From: an uncultured Flavobacteriales bacterium
GTDB lineage: Bacteria > Bacteroidota > Bacteroidia > Flavobacteriales_D > Parvicellaceae
Assembly (NCBI GenBank): GCA_943787535.1
Contig: CALSMU010000017.1
Location: forward strand, 1 to 52,427
Direction of reading: 5' to 3'
DNA length: 52,427 nucleotides
Below the pieces are notes generated by a model. The model was not told the DNA's origin. It saw nothing but the letters and a program-made list of their open reading frames with translations, and did not search any database. Position numbers and translations under genes: made by a program. Positions 1 to 8,286 of the stretch are shown one piece after another. How positions within the stretch are numbered: position 1 is the stretch's first letter; the number at the start of each line of letters is the position of its first letter.

Positions 1-1611
1 CCATATTACGTTACGGGTAATTTTTTACATTCAAGAAGAATAAAGGAAAACTTTGACTTCGTTGTTGGCGGCAACTTTTATACGAATGATGGAGTAAAAA
101 AGGGAGCTAATGAAAATAGATTTAGGATTAATACAAACACAAGGTGGCGTTCAAAAAAATATGCTGGATTAAGTTATGGGTTGAATTCAAACTATAATGA
201 GGAAACGGGAAACTTGTTTTTTTTATGGCATAATGCTGACAGTGTATTAATTCCTCAGGGAGATACAGATACAGCCACTACCACATTAAGCGAGTATCAC
301 ACTTATCGATTGAATATTGATCCGTTTATTACTTACATAGATTCCTCGGGGCGAAAACATTCATTGAAAGGAAGGTTTTACAACACGACGAATAAAAACA
401 ATACAAATCAAGCGTCGATTGCAAATTCATATTATGGGGAATATCAATTTCAGCAGCAATATGATAATGGTGTCACATTTACAACAGGTCTGACAAATAC
501 ATATACGAATGTTGTTGCCGAATTGTACGGTGATCACACTTCGAATAATTTTGCCTTATTTGCACAAGGAGATTTAAAATGGAAGCGATTTAATTTTACT
601 GCAGGCTTAAGAGGTGAGTATTATAGAATTGATACTGTCAGTACGGTAACAACATACTCAACAAAGACAGATACATTCTCAATACCTATTAAACCTGTTT
701 TTAGATTAGGAACGACCTATCAACTTGCTGAAGAAACCTATTTGCGCGCTTCTTATGGGGAAGGATATCGTTTTCCATCTATTGGAGAAAAATTTATAGC
801 TACTAATGTGGGTGGTTTAACTCTTTTTCCAAATGCTAATGTGGGTGCTGAAACAGGTTGGAGTGCTGAATTTGGAATCAAACAAGGGTTTAAAATAGGA
901 AACTTCATGGGCTATCTAGATTTAGCTGGATTTATTACAGAATACGAAGATATGATGGAATTTACCTTCGGAACATATGACTCTACGGGCGCAGTTTGGA
1001 ATGTTGATTCGCTTGGGTACCCTTCATTTAGTAATTATGGTTTTCAATCGCAAAATGTTGAAGATGCGAGAATTATTGGGGGTGAAATTTCTGTTGTAGG
1101 AAAAGGTAAAATTGGAAAAATTGATATAGGAGTTCTTACAGGCTATACATATATTCTTCCAAAAAGTATTAGGTCCGATTCAGCATATTTATCGACTTTT
1201 AGTGATTATTATACCACTACAACTGATGCTAATGGTGTTGAAACTAAAGTAGCTGATCCTGATGTCATCTTGAAATATAGAAATAGACACAACTTTAAAT
1301 TGGATATTGAATTTACGTATAGAAAATTGGCGATAGGGATTAGCAACCGCTACAATAGCTTTATGGAACAGGTAGATGAAACATTTACATCTGCGTTTTT
1401 AGGGAATCTTATTTTACCGGGTTATGGAGATTACAGAAATTCGAGAAGAATGGGAGATTATATCTTAGATTTGAGGGTAGCTTTAACCGCGTCTAAAAAC
1501 GCTAAAGTTTCTTTTTTAATGAATAATGCCCTAAACCGCGAGTATTCTAATCGACCTGGAAATGTTTTGCCCCCAAGAACATTTCTTATTCAGTATTCTT
1601 TAAATTTTTGA
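1..1611 (+). CDS. TonB-dependent outer-membrane receptor, C-terminal part (5' end outside window)
   Basis: The frame is open from base 1, so the gene starts before the window; about 536 residues are visible. They look like the 22-strand beta-barrel half of a TonB-dependent receptor: alternating aromatic/polar strands, the family-typical segment ASYGEGYRFPSIGEKF (codons near 750-800) that lies in a late barrel strand, and a C-terminal strand ending in Phe (QYSLNF), as expected for BamA-recognised outer-membrane proteins. The plug domain and TonB box are not visible, so the ligand (siderophore, vitamin, glycan or metal) cannot be named. No SusD-like partner follows, which argues weakly against a polysaccharide-utilisation locus. 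Family call is firm; substrate unknown. Confidence 0.85.
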   Translation, partial: PYYVTGNFLHSRRIKENFDFVVGGNFYTNDGVKKGANENRFRINTNTRWRSKKYAGLSYGLNSNYNEETGNLFFLWHNADSVLIPQGDTDTATTTLSEYHTYRLNIDPFITYIDSSGRKHSLKGRFYNTTNKNNTNQASIANSYYGEYQFQQQYDNGVTFTTGLTNTYTNVVAELYGDHTSNNFALFAQGDLKWKRFNFTAGLRGEYYRIDTVSTVTTYSTKTDTFSIPIKPVFRLGTTYQLAEETYLRASYGEGYRFPSIGEKFIATNVGGLTLFPNANVGAETGWSAEFGIKQGFKIGNFMGYLDLAGFITEYEDMMEFTFGTYDSTGAVWNVDSLGYPSFSNYGFQSQNVEDARIIGGEISVVGKGKIGKIDIGVLTGYTYILPKSIRSDSAYLSTFSDYYTTTTDANGVETKVADPDVILKYRNRHNFKLDIEFTYRKLAIGISNRYNSFMEQVDETFTSAFLGNLILPGYGDYRNSRRMGDYILDLRVALTASKNAKVSFLMNNALNREYSNRPGNVLPPRTFLIQYSLNF

Positions 1612-1666
1612 TAAAACGCTATTTGGAGTATTAAATTCAATTGGTCTTATGTTTTTAAGCTCATAG

Positions 1667-1699
1667 AGTGCTAAGGTTTTACTATTATTACATAGCACT
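1667..1699 (+). terminator. Weak inverted repeat after the TonB receptor gene
   Basis: AGTGCTA (1667-1673) is perfectly complementary to TAGCACT (1693-1699) with a 19-nt loop. It sits 55 nt after the receptor stop codon. There is no T-run behind it, so a role as terminator is only a guess. Confidence 0.2.
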
Positions 1700-1715
1700 T
1701 GTGAAAAAAACAGAA

Positions 1716-1743
1716 TTTGACTCATCATCGCAAGCTATATTTG
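1716..1743 (+). promoter_or_regulatory. Possible Bacteroidota promoter for the dehydrogenase gene
   Basis: TATATTTG at 1736-1743 matches the -7 consensus TAnnTTTG of the Bacteroidota primary sigma factor, and TTTG at 1716-1719 could be the -33 element. The 16-nt spacing is shorter than usual. The box lies 38 nt before the ATG at 1782. Confidence 0.35.
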
Positions 1744-1781
1744 ATTTTGATATGTAATGTTTTAAACGTTATTTTTACCCA

Positions 1782-2720
1782 ATGAAAATTGCCATACTGG
1801 ATAAAGTACACCCTTTAATTGAAGACCAACTCTCGAAGAAGGGTTGGCAATGTGATAATTTGTTTGAAGCGTCTAGAGAAGAGTTAAAACAATCAATTCA
1901 TTCCTACCATGGCATTGTTTTGAGAAGTAGAATCAAAATGGATCAAGACTTTCTAAAAGAAGCTAAATCATTGCGGTTTATTGGTCGGCCTGGGGCAGGT
2001 TTAGAAAATGTTGATTTAGACTATTGTGAAGCGAATAGGATAAAAGTTTTTCGATCTCCAGAAGGAAATAGAGATGCCTTAGCGGAACATGCAATCGGAA
2101 TGTTGCTCAGTTTGTTTAATAAGCTTAAAAAAGCCGACTCTGAAGTTAGAAAAGGAGTTTGGTTACGTGAGGTAAACAGAGGTGTAGAATTGATGGGTAA
2201 AACTATTGGAATTATTGGATATGGCTATATGGGAAGAGCATTTTCTCAAAGACTGCAAGGTTTTGGAGTTAAAGTTATTGCTTATGACAAATACCTTCAG
2301 GGTTTTGGAGATGAGAATGTCAAAGAAGTTAGTCTCCAAACAATTTTCGATGAGGCAGAGGTGGTAAGTTTGCATACGCCGCTAACCCAAGAAACAATTG
2401 GTATGGTAAATAGTGCGTTTTTAAAAGAATTCAAAAAGCCGATTTATTTTATCAATACAGCTAGAGGTCTCTCTGTTGTTACAAAGGCAATTGTTGATGG
2501 AATTAAAGCACAAAGTATTTTAGGTGCTTGCTTGGATGTTTCTGAATACGAGAGCTCTACTTTTACAAAATTAGAAACTGAAAGCCTGCCAGAAGACCTA
2601 GCTTATTTATATGGTTCGGATAAGGTAGTGTTGACACCCCATATTGCAGGTTGGACCCATGAAGCCAAGTTTAAGATGGCTGATTATTTAGTCAAAAAAA
2701 TAGTGGAAGAGTTTAATTAG
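1782..2720 (+). CDS. NAD-dependent D-2-hydroxyacid dehydrogenase
   Basis: 312 residues, the usual length for the D-isomer-specific 2-hydroxyacid dehydrogenase family (SerA/GyaR/LdhA group). The Rossmann motif GYGYMG is at 146-151 after TIGIIGYG, followed by an acidic residue in AYDK. The catalytic triad is present as Arg228 (NTARG), Glu255 (LDVSEYE) and His287 (PHIAGWT). There is no C-terminal ACT domain, so it is not a full-length regulated SerA. It may act as phosphoglycerate dehydrogenase or as a glyoxylate/hydroxypyruvate or 2-oxoacid reductase; sequence alone does not decide, and no serC or serB lies nearby. Its stop overlaps the convergent hemCD stop by 8 bp. Confidence 0.85.
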   Translation: MKIAILDKVHPLIEDQLSKKGWQCDNLFEASREELKQSIHSYHGIVLRSRIKMDQDFLKEAKSLRFIGRPGAGLENVDLDYCEANRIKVFRSPEGNRDALAEHAIGMLLSLFNKLKKADSEVRKGVWLREVNRGVELMGKTIGIIGYGYMGRAFSQRLQGFGVKVIAYDKYLQGFGDENVKEVSLQTIFDEAEVVSLHTPLTQETIGMVNSAFLKEFKKPIYFINTARGLSVVTKAIVDGIKAQSILGACLDVSEYESSTFTKLETESLPEDLAYLYGSDKVVLTPHIAGWTHEAKFKMADYLVKKIVEEFN

Positions 2721-4245
2721 CCAAAACCAAATCTAGCATTGCTAATTCATAACTTTGCCATGGCACAACAGAATTTACATTGTGTTTAAGTAATTCTTTT
2801 CGAGTTGTTTCACCAATAGAAATTACACGTTGATCACGGATTGAATTTTCCGTATTAAAAAATGCTTCAACATTAGAAGGGCTGGTAAAAACGAGAATAT
2901 CAGATTCTGGTAATTTAAAGTCAAGTTTTTGAATCGTTTTGTAAACGATTAATTCGGTTACTTGTGTTTTAGGTAATTTTTTCTGAATTGTTCTTAAACT
3001 TTTATCAGAAACAGGAAAAAGTACCGAGCCTTTTCCTAATACTTTTGCAAATCGTTTTGCAACTTTTTGTGTATTGCCTTTGCCTATGTAATCTGCTTGT
3101 GCATATTTTGCTAGAGCTTTTCCGGTAGCTTTTCCAATAACACCAAACTTAGTTTCATCTTTATAAGAGGGATTTTCTTCAAAAAACGCAGAAACGGCAT
3201 TGCTAGAACTAAAAAAGATCCAATCAGATTCAGGTGTTTCTTCAAATGGAACAGGAACGATTTCAATTAATGACTCATCATGAAGTTTGTATCCTTTAGG
3301 AAAGAATCGCTTAAAATCACTATCCGATTTAAGCTCTCTAGAAATAAATACTCGCTTACTTTCTTTTGTCTCAAGTAATTCTACTATTTCTTCAGCAGAT
3401 GTGTTTTCTATATAGAGTCTTTTGGGAATCCCTTCCGAATTTTCTGCTTGAGAAACCCAAGTTTTCATAATTCCATATTCTTCTTCACAGTAAACTCCCA
3501 AAGGCAATTGGCATCCACCATCCAATAGATTTAATACTTTTCGTTCAATGTAAATCCGCTTTTGAACGTCTCTATCGTTCATTTGTTGAAGTAGTTTGAA
3601 CAACTCCGCATCATTTTCTCTTATTTGCAATCCAAGCACTCCTTGAGCTGGAGCCGGGATAAATTCTTTTGGATCTAGCGTTACAACATGAAATTCCGAA
3701 AGATCTATTTTAAGTCTTGTGACTCCTGCTTTTGCTAGCATAATAGCATCGTAATCTCCTTCTCGCAATTTATTGATTCGAGTTGGAACGTTACCGCGTA
3801 GTTCCTTAATTTCTATATCAGGCCGAAAAGCTAATAATTGCGATTTTCTTCTAGCAGAAGAAGTTCCAACAATTGCTTTTTCTTTCAAAGAAAATCTTTC
3901 GCTTGAATTAACTGCTTCCTTTCTAATTAAAAGTAGTTCAGAAGGGTCTTCTCGTTCTGATACAGCTGCAATAACCAATCCTCTAGGAGAGTTGGTTTCT
4001 AGGTCTTTATGGGAGTGAACTGCTAAATCAATCTTTTTATTAAGAAGGGCTTCTTCAATTTCTTTGGTAAAAAAACCTTTACCCTCCATTTTATCAAAAC
4101 TTAAGTCTTGAATTTTATCCCCTTGCGTTTGAATAATTTCTAGTTCAACAATACATCCTAAATTTTCTAGTTGAGATTTAACTCGGTATGCTTGCCATAA
4201 AGCGAGGTCGCTTCCACGTGAACCAATAATTACTTTCTTATTCAT
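2713..4245 (-). CDS. hemC: Fused hydroxymethylbilane synthase / uroporphyrinogen-III synthase (HemC-HemD)
   Basis: 510 residues, far longer than HemC alone (about 310). Residues 1-295 are porphobilinogen deaminase: GSRGSDLALWQ at the N terminus, catalytic Asp81 in VHSHKDL, the GTSSARR segment near 128-133, and Cys245 in LDGGCQLPLG, which carries the dipyrromethane cofactor. From about residue 298 onward the protein looks like HemD: RVFISREL, a glycine-poor two-domain fold and VFTSPSNVEAFF near the end. It should convert porphobilinogen to hydroxymethylbilane and close the ring to uroporphyrinogen III. I chose ATG 4245; a TTG eight codons upstream would overlap hemA. The hemA stop is 7 nt upstream, so the two genes form an operon. 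Confidence 0.88.
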   Translation of the reverse strand: MNKKVIIGSRGSDLALWQAYRVKSQLENLGCIVELEIIQTQGDKIQDLSFDKMEGKGFFTKEIEEALLNKKIDLAVHSHKDLETNSPRGLVIAAVSEREDPSELLLIRKEAVNSSERFSLKEKAIVGTSSARRKSQLLAFRPDIEIKELRGNVPTRINKLREGDYDAIMLAKAGVTRLKIDLSEFHVVTLDPKEFIPAPAQGVLGLQIRENDAELFKLLQQMNDRDVQKRIYIERKVLNLLDGGCQLPLGVYCEEEYGIMKTWVSQAENSEGIPKRLYIENTSAEEIVELLETKESKRVFISRELKSDSDFKRFFPKGYKLHDESLIEIVPVPFEETPESDWIFFSSSNAVSAFFEENPSYKDETKFGVIGKATGKALAKYAQADYIGKGNTQKVAKRFAKVLGKGSVLFPVSDKSLRTIQKKLPKTQVTELIVYKTIQKLDFKLPESDILVFTSPSNVEAFFNTENSIRDQRVISIGETTRKELLKHNVNSVVPWQSYELAMLDLVLAN

Positions 4246-4252
4246 TTTGAAA

Positions 4253-5485
4253 TTATTGTTGGTTTTCAATTAGTATTTCTTTAGCCATTTTCATGGGAAC
4301 ACTAATGTATTTTTTCTCTAAATAAGAAACCACTTTATCCAATACTTCTTTAGATTCTCCATCGAGTTCATTTAACTCTTTGGCAAAAACTTCGGTAAAG
4401 GCTTTTTGTTTAATGTCTTTTACTGTTTTTGGAACAGATTTCATAGCTATTTCAACTCTTCTCAGATGAAAAGCTTTTTTGAAATCTTCAAAATGTTCTT
4501 TTAATATTTGTTCACATTTCGTAATTTCTTTTCCTCTTTCCTTAAGATTTTGTTTAGCAATGATTTTTAAATCTTCTACGGCGATTAGCTGAACATTGTG
4601 TTGCTTTGTTAATTGTCTGTCAAAGTCATTCGGAACAGCAAGGTCAATAATAATTTTTCGAGAAGTATCATTATCTAATAATTGACTGTATACCTTTTCT
4701 GTAAATATTTTGTTGGCAGATCCCGTGCAGGTAACAATAACATCAAAATCTTCTTTGTAATTATTTAACTCGGATAGCGGTAAAGCTACTCCGTTTACAT
4801 TTCCGGCAAGCCATTCAGCCTTTTCTAAGGTTCGATTGAAAATAGTGAAGTTATTAAAGCCATGCTTATCCAGAAAACGGAGCATATTAGCATTGGTTTT
4901 ACCGGCTCCTACGACCAAAAATTTGGAATTACTATTTATATTAAGGCTTTTTAGCTTGTGGTATGCGAGCGATACAACTGAAACGGGTTTAGTGGCTATG
5001 TCACTTTGCGTGTAAACTGCTTTAGCGGCATTTATCGTTCTCTCAATAGCCATTCGAATAACATCTCCAGTAAGATTCATTTGCTTCGAATCTTCATATG
5101 CTTTACGAAGTTGAGTAATGATTTCTCTTTCGCCAATTACCAAAGAGTCTAATGATGAAGCTACATTGAATAAATGTAAAATAACTTCTTCACCTTGCAG
5201 TATAGAACAGTTTTCAGTAGCAAACCTTATTTGTTTCGAATCCCAATCAGGATTAAATGCTTGAAAAAATTTAACTAAGTACGCATTAGTTAAATTTTCA
5301 TTTGTGGTAAATACAAATTCTACTCTGTTGCAAGTAGAAAGATACATGAGCTCATTAATATTAGCGTTTTGGCACAAAAAATCAAGTCGGTCTTGTTTTT
5401 CCGTGTCTTCGACGTGAAATTTACCTACTTCATCTATCTCGGTAGTTTTGTGGGTAAATGCTATGACTTTTAATGTGTTCAGAAT
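4253..5485 (-). CDS. hemA: Glutamyl-tRNA reductase
   Basis: First committed step of C5-pathway tetrapyrrole synthesis: reduces glutamyl-tRNA(Glu) to glutamate-1-semialdehyde with NADPH. The nucleophile is the Cys in YLSTCNRVEF (residue 52 with the long start), followed by the GERE-I motif (VIGEREIITQL), the Rossmann segment VVGAGKTNANML and a helical dimerisation domain at the C terminus. The conserved N-terminal strand KVIAFTHKTTE is encoded upstream of the first TTG (5377), but between it and the in-frame stop at 5495-5497 there is no ATG, GTG or TTG. Only ATA, ATT (5485) or CTG (5482) can serve. The given start is therefore an inference, about 410 residues. Operon with hemCD. Confidence 0.88.
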   Translation of the reverse strand: MLNTLKVIAFTHKTTEIDEVGKFHVEDTEKQDRLDFLCQNANINELMYLSTCNRVEFVFTTNENLTNAYLVKFFQAFNPDWDSKQIRFATENCSILQGEEVILHLFNVASSLDSLVIGEREIITQLRKAYEDSKQMNLTGDVIRMAIERTINAAKAVYTQSDIATKPVSVVSLAYHKLKSLNINSNSKFLVVGAGKTNANMLRFLDKHGFNNFTIFNRTLEKAEWLAGNVNGVALPLSELNNYKEDFDVIVTCTGSANKIFTEKVYSQLLDNDTSRKIIIDLAVPNDFDRQLTKQHNVQLIAVEDLKIIAKQNLKERGKEITKCEQILKEHFEDFKKAFHLRRVEIAMKSVPKTVKDIKQKAFTEVFAKELNELDGESKEVLDKVVSYLEKKYISVPMKMAKEILIENQQ

Positions 5486-5878
5486 ATCTATTGATTATGG
5501 CAAATGTGTTAAAGAATGTCTCTTTTTATGTCATACAAATGTCATAGAATTTTTAATTAGAATCTTTCTGAATAAATATTATTTCTTCCGGTTTTTTGTT
5601 TTGAATATTAAAGGTTAGAACAAAGATTCGTTTATGCATCTATTAGAGAATTATAGGGTGTAACTGCTTAGAAAAATTTGGAATGAAATTTATCAATATA
5701 CTATAGAAATTTACAGCTCTTTTTTCCAAGATAGAGTTACACACAAATAATTTAGGAACACTAGTGAGAAGTCAAAAACGCACGAGGTTTTCAACCTTCG
5801 TCATTTAACAAGTTAACCGACCACCTCTAAAACAATTGTCTTTATTGCGCTACTTTTGATAGGTCAATATCTGCCTTT
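5486..5878. other. 393-bp intergenic region between divergent hemA and a secreted-protein gene
   Basis: No convincing coding frame. It contains two direct copies of ATGTCATA (5528-5535 and 5539-5546) spaced 11 bp start to start, one helical turn apart, about 45-60 bp upstream of hemA; an imperfect hairpin near 5782-5801 (ACGAGGTT with AACCTTCGT); and a TACTTTTG promoter box at 5851-5858. The direct repeats could be an operator for hemA. This is inference. Confidence 0.4.
5851..5858 (+). promoter_or_regulatory. TAnnTTTG-type -7 box
   Basis: TACTTTTG fits the Bacteroidota -7 consensus and lies 20 nt before the ATG at 5879. No well-spaced TTG -33 element was found, so support is modest. Confidence 0.35.
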
Positions 5879-6829
5879 ATGCATAAATTAATTACTATTG
5901 TTTGTTTATTTTCATTTTTTGGGTTTAATGCTCAGGAAAACACTTTTCAGAAAAAGGGAAATGTGAAATCTGATCAGGAAGTATATGCTGAGGGCCGGCC
6001 AGAATATTCCAGGGTGTTGATTATTCCTTTTGAACCCAAAATGTACATTTCAAGTGCAGATAAAGAGATAGCTAGTCGCACAAAACTTACCCATCAAGAG
6101 ATTCGAGAAAATATGCGATATGGAATATCTAACCAAATGAGGCATGCAGTAGGTAAAGGAATGAAATCTGTTTCGTTACTGCATATTGATACAGGGGCTG
6201 TTGGAAGAGATTTAGGATACATATATAATTCTATCGGATATAAATACAAACCTTTGCCTGCGGAGGATGTTGCTAGAAATAAACAAAACGAGGATGACCT
6301 GAAACCTGTAAATAAGCTAAAGGGGTCATTTAACAAGTTGATAAAAAATGACAATCCAGCTCCCAAAGAAACAACAGGTGGAACACGGATAAAAAATGGG
6401 CAGATTGAGTCAACGGTTAGTTATGGAGAGAAGTTTATGAATACATCTATCCATAACCCTAATTTATTAAAAGTATTGAGTGCTAAATACCATGCGGATG
6501 TTTTTCTTTTCATTAATGAGTTAAACATTGAAGCAGCAGCACCTGCATCTAGGGCAGGGCTGTCTACATTGTCTTATAAAAGAAAAGTAAAAGTACATTA
6601 TACCATTTTTAATAAAGATGGTAAAGAGCTTCATGGTGGTGCTGCCATTGTTCATATGCCATCTACAACGAACGACATGAATAAAATAATAAATAACTAC
6701 TTTCCAATCTTGGCGCAAAATATGTCGGATAATATCCCCGGAGCACAAACTTCCAAACTTGATCAGGAGAAATTGAAAGAGGAACAAAGAAAAGCCACAC
6801 AGCAGCGAGAACAGATTAAAAAACTATAG
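5879..6829 (+). CDS. Secreted protein of unknown function
   Basis: 316 residues. The first 18 form a signal peptide (MHKLITIVCLFSFFGFNAQ) with a cleavage site after Ala-Gln typical of this phylum. The mature part starts with a charged linker, then EYSRVLIIPFEPKMYIS and a region with several helices. A basic, Pro/Lys/Thr-rich stretch around residues 135-170 may separate two domains, and the last 30 residues are a highly charged Lys/Gln/Glu helix. I do not recognise the family. The phrase RVLIIPFEP resembles the first strand of periplasmic assembly-type proteins, but that is too weak to use. It stands alone between divergent hemA and a small orphan gene. Confidence 0.75.
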   Translation: MHKLITIVCLFSFFGFNAQENTFQKKGNVKSDQEVYAEGRPEYSRVLIIPFEPKMYISSADKEIASRTKLTHQEIRENMRYGISNQMRHAVGKGMKSVSLLHIDTGAVGRDLGYIYNSIGYKYKPLPAEDVARNKQNEDDLKPVNKLKGSFNKLIKNDNPAPKETTGGTRIKNGQIESTVSYGEKFMNTSIHNPNLLKVLSAKYHADVFLFINELNIEAAAPASRAGLSTLSYKRKVKVHYTIFNKDGKELHGGAAIVHMPSTTNDMNKIINNYFPILAQNMSDNIPGAQTSKLDQEKLKEEQRKATQQREQIKKL

Positions 6830-6904
6830 AATATTTCTTTATTTACTGCTGTTAGAGTAATTGATCTAACTCAGTTAACATAATTTTCTTGTAAATAAAA
6901 AAAA

Positions 6905-6940
6905 GGTCTTTATGAACAATGACAAAAACATTGTAAAGAG
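6905..6940. terminator. Possible hairpin after the secreted-protein gene
   Basis: ACAATG and CATTGT pair around an ACAAAAA loop near 6915-6933, and the flanking CTTT/AAAG can extend the stem. It lies about 85 nt after the stop at 6829 and has no clear T-run. Confidence 0.2.
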
Positions 6941-7070
6941 AGACAAGGTTTTCTGAAAATTGGATGAACTGTTGTTTTTTCTTGTTGGCTTATTTCTCAA
7001 GAGCTAAATTGTTAAGAACTCTGCGAAACTAAAATGAAAACACTCCGTTGCATTGTTACACAAAGATAAA

Positions 7071-7310
7071 ATGATCACCTTAAAAGGACATATATTCAAC
7101 GAGCATTGTAGATTTAAATTAAAATCTGGAAAGGAAGTTTATGGGATTATATGGCAAGTAAGTGTTAAAGATGTTCCAGGTTATTTCTTTACTTCAGCAT
7201 CCCAAAAAGAAAAAATAGAAACATCAGAAAATCGATTGGAAATGATTCAAGAATTAGGTTTCGAACTAGATATTAACGATGTGGTAATGTCTGAGAATTT
7301 AGCTTCATAA
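7071..7310 (+). CDS. Small hypothetical protein (79 aa)
   Basis: The ATG at 7071 starts MITLKGHIF; a TTG six codons upstream is also in frame but less likely. The protein has no signal peptide or membrane segment. The first half is strand-rich (FKLKSGKEVYGIIWQVS), with a spacing of Gly-Lys-Glu and Tyr-Gly that could form a small SH3- or Sm-like barrel, then a charged helical tail. I do not recognise a named family. The eleven-codon frame ATG 7034 to TAA just before it ends at the ATG of this gene (TAAAATG) and could be a leader peptide, but that may be chance. Confidence 0.6.
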   Translation: MITLKGHIFNEHCRFKLKSGKEVYGIIWQVSVKDVPGYFFTSASQKEKIETSENRLEMIQELGFELDINDVVMSENLAS

Positions 7311-7572
7311 ACCTAATGAACTAAGTCTTTTTTCATGAATTAATTTAGATTGTCACTATTGTATATGTTGTATGCTGGGAGTTAAAAAACCTTAAAAGCC
7401 TATTCTCTTTCAAAAGGAACTTCATGAACATTATTGTCGTTCTCAACAAGAAGAATGTATTGTCCATTATAAAAAATATTTGTCTTTATTAGGGTTCGTT
7501 AATTCCCTCATTTGCAATTGAATTTTTGTTACAAATCAATTTACCTTTATTGTTATAAATTAATTGGATATA

Positions 7573-8232
7573 CTATCCCAACCTAAACGATTTTAGGTAA
7601 TACGGCTCAAAATAAGCTACATCTTCAAATTCTTTTTTGGAAAATTTCAAATAAGACAGGCTTGCCATTCCTTTTGAAGAGGATAAATGATTTTCAATTC
7701 TGACATTGCTAGGAATAACTGAGTTGAACTTTTTAGCACCATCACCAATCAAGATAATTTCTTTGTTGGTGTTGAAAAATTCGGCGTCAATTACTTCTGC
7801 TGAAATAGAAGTCTGGATCTCAGCTTTGTGATTAAATACGGCTGTATAAACTTCCATTCTTCTAGCATCTATCATTGGCATTAAAATAGTATTTGCATTT
7901 ATAAGGTTATCGTTTAAATAACCCCTTGCCAATACAGATAAGGAATCTATGCTGATTAACGGAATGTCTAAAGCGTAACAAAAACCCTTAGCACAAGACA
8001 CCCCAATTCTCAAGCCAGTATAAGACCCCGGCCCCTTTGAGACACAAATAGCGGCTAAATCTTTAAGTTGGTAGTCTACGTGTGTAAATAACTCCTCAAT
8101 AAATACGTTCAGTTTTTCAGAATGAATGTATTTTTCTGAAGATTCTTCCTTAGAGGCTAGAACCTCTCCATTAAGCGCAAGTGAAACAGAACAGACTTTG
8201 GTGGATGTTTCGATGTTTAAGAGTAAGTTCAT
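7573..8232 (-). CDS. tsaB: tRNA threonylcarbamoyladenosine biosynthesis protein TsaB
   Basis: 219 residues, normal for TsaB, the non-catalytic ASKHA-fold partner of TsaD in t6A37 formation on ANN-decoding tRNAs. Visible are the N-terminal LLNIETSTKVCSVSLA, the conserved GPGSYTGLRIG turn near residues 68-78, and PLISIDSLSVLA. The metal-binding histidines of TsaD are absent, as expected. The C terminus PYYLKSFRLG is typical of the flavobacterial form. It is 54 nt downstream of the OmpA-family gene and could share its transcript. tsaD and tsaE are not in the window. Confidence 0.92.
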   Translation of the reverse strand: MNLLLNIETSTKVCSVSLALNGEVLASKEESSEKYIHSEKLNVFIEELFTHVDYQLKDLAAICVSKGPGSYTGLRIGVSCAKGFCYALDIPLISIDSLSVLARGYLNDNLINANTILMPMIDARRMEVYTAVFNHKAEIQTSISAEVIDAEFFNTNKEIILIGDGAKKFNSVIPSNVRIENHLSSSKGMASLSYLKFSKKEFEDVAYFEPYYLKSFRLG

Positions 8233-8286
8233 TGAGTAGAGATTGTTAAAGTTAATTTTGTGTGGTCGTAGTTTTAGTCCAGCAGT

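Noticed and set aside
7400..7498. Minus-strand open stretch reading YNGQYILLVENDNNVHEVPF, downstream of tsaB
   Set aside because: 33 codons with no start and a stop just upstream. It could be the end of a decayed gene, but it is too short to support.
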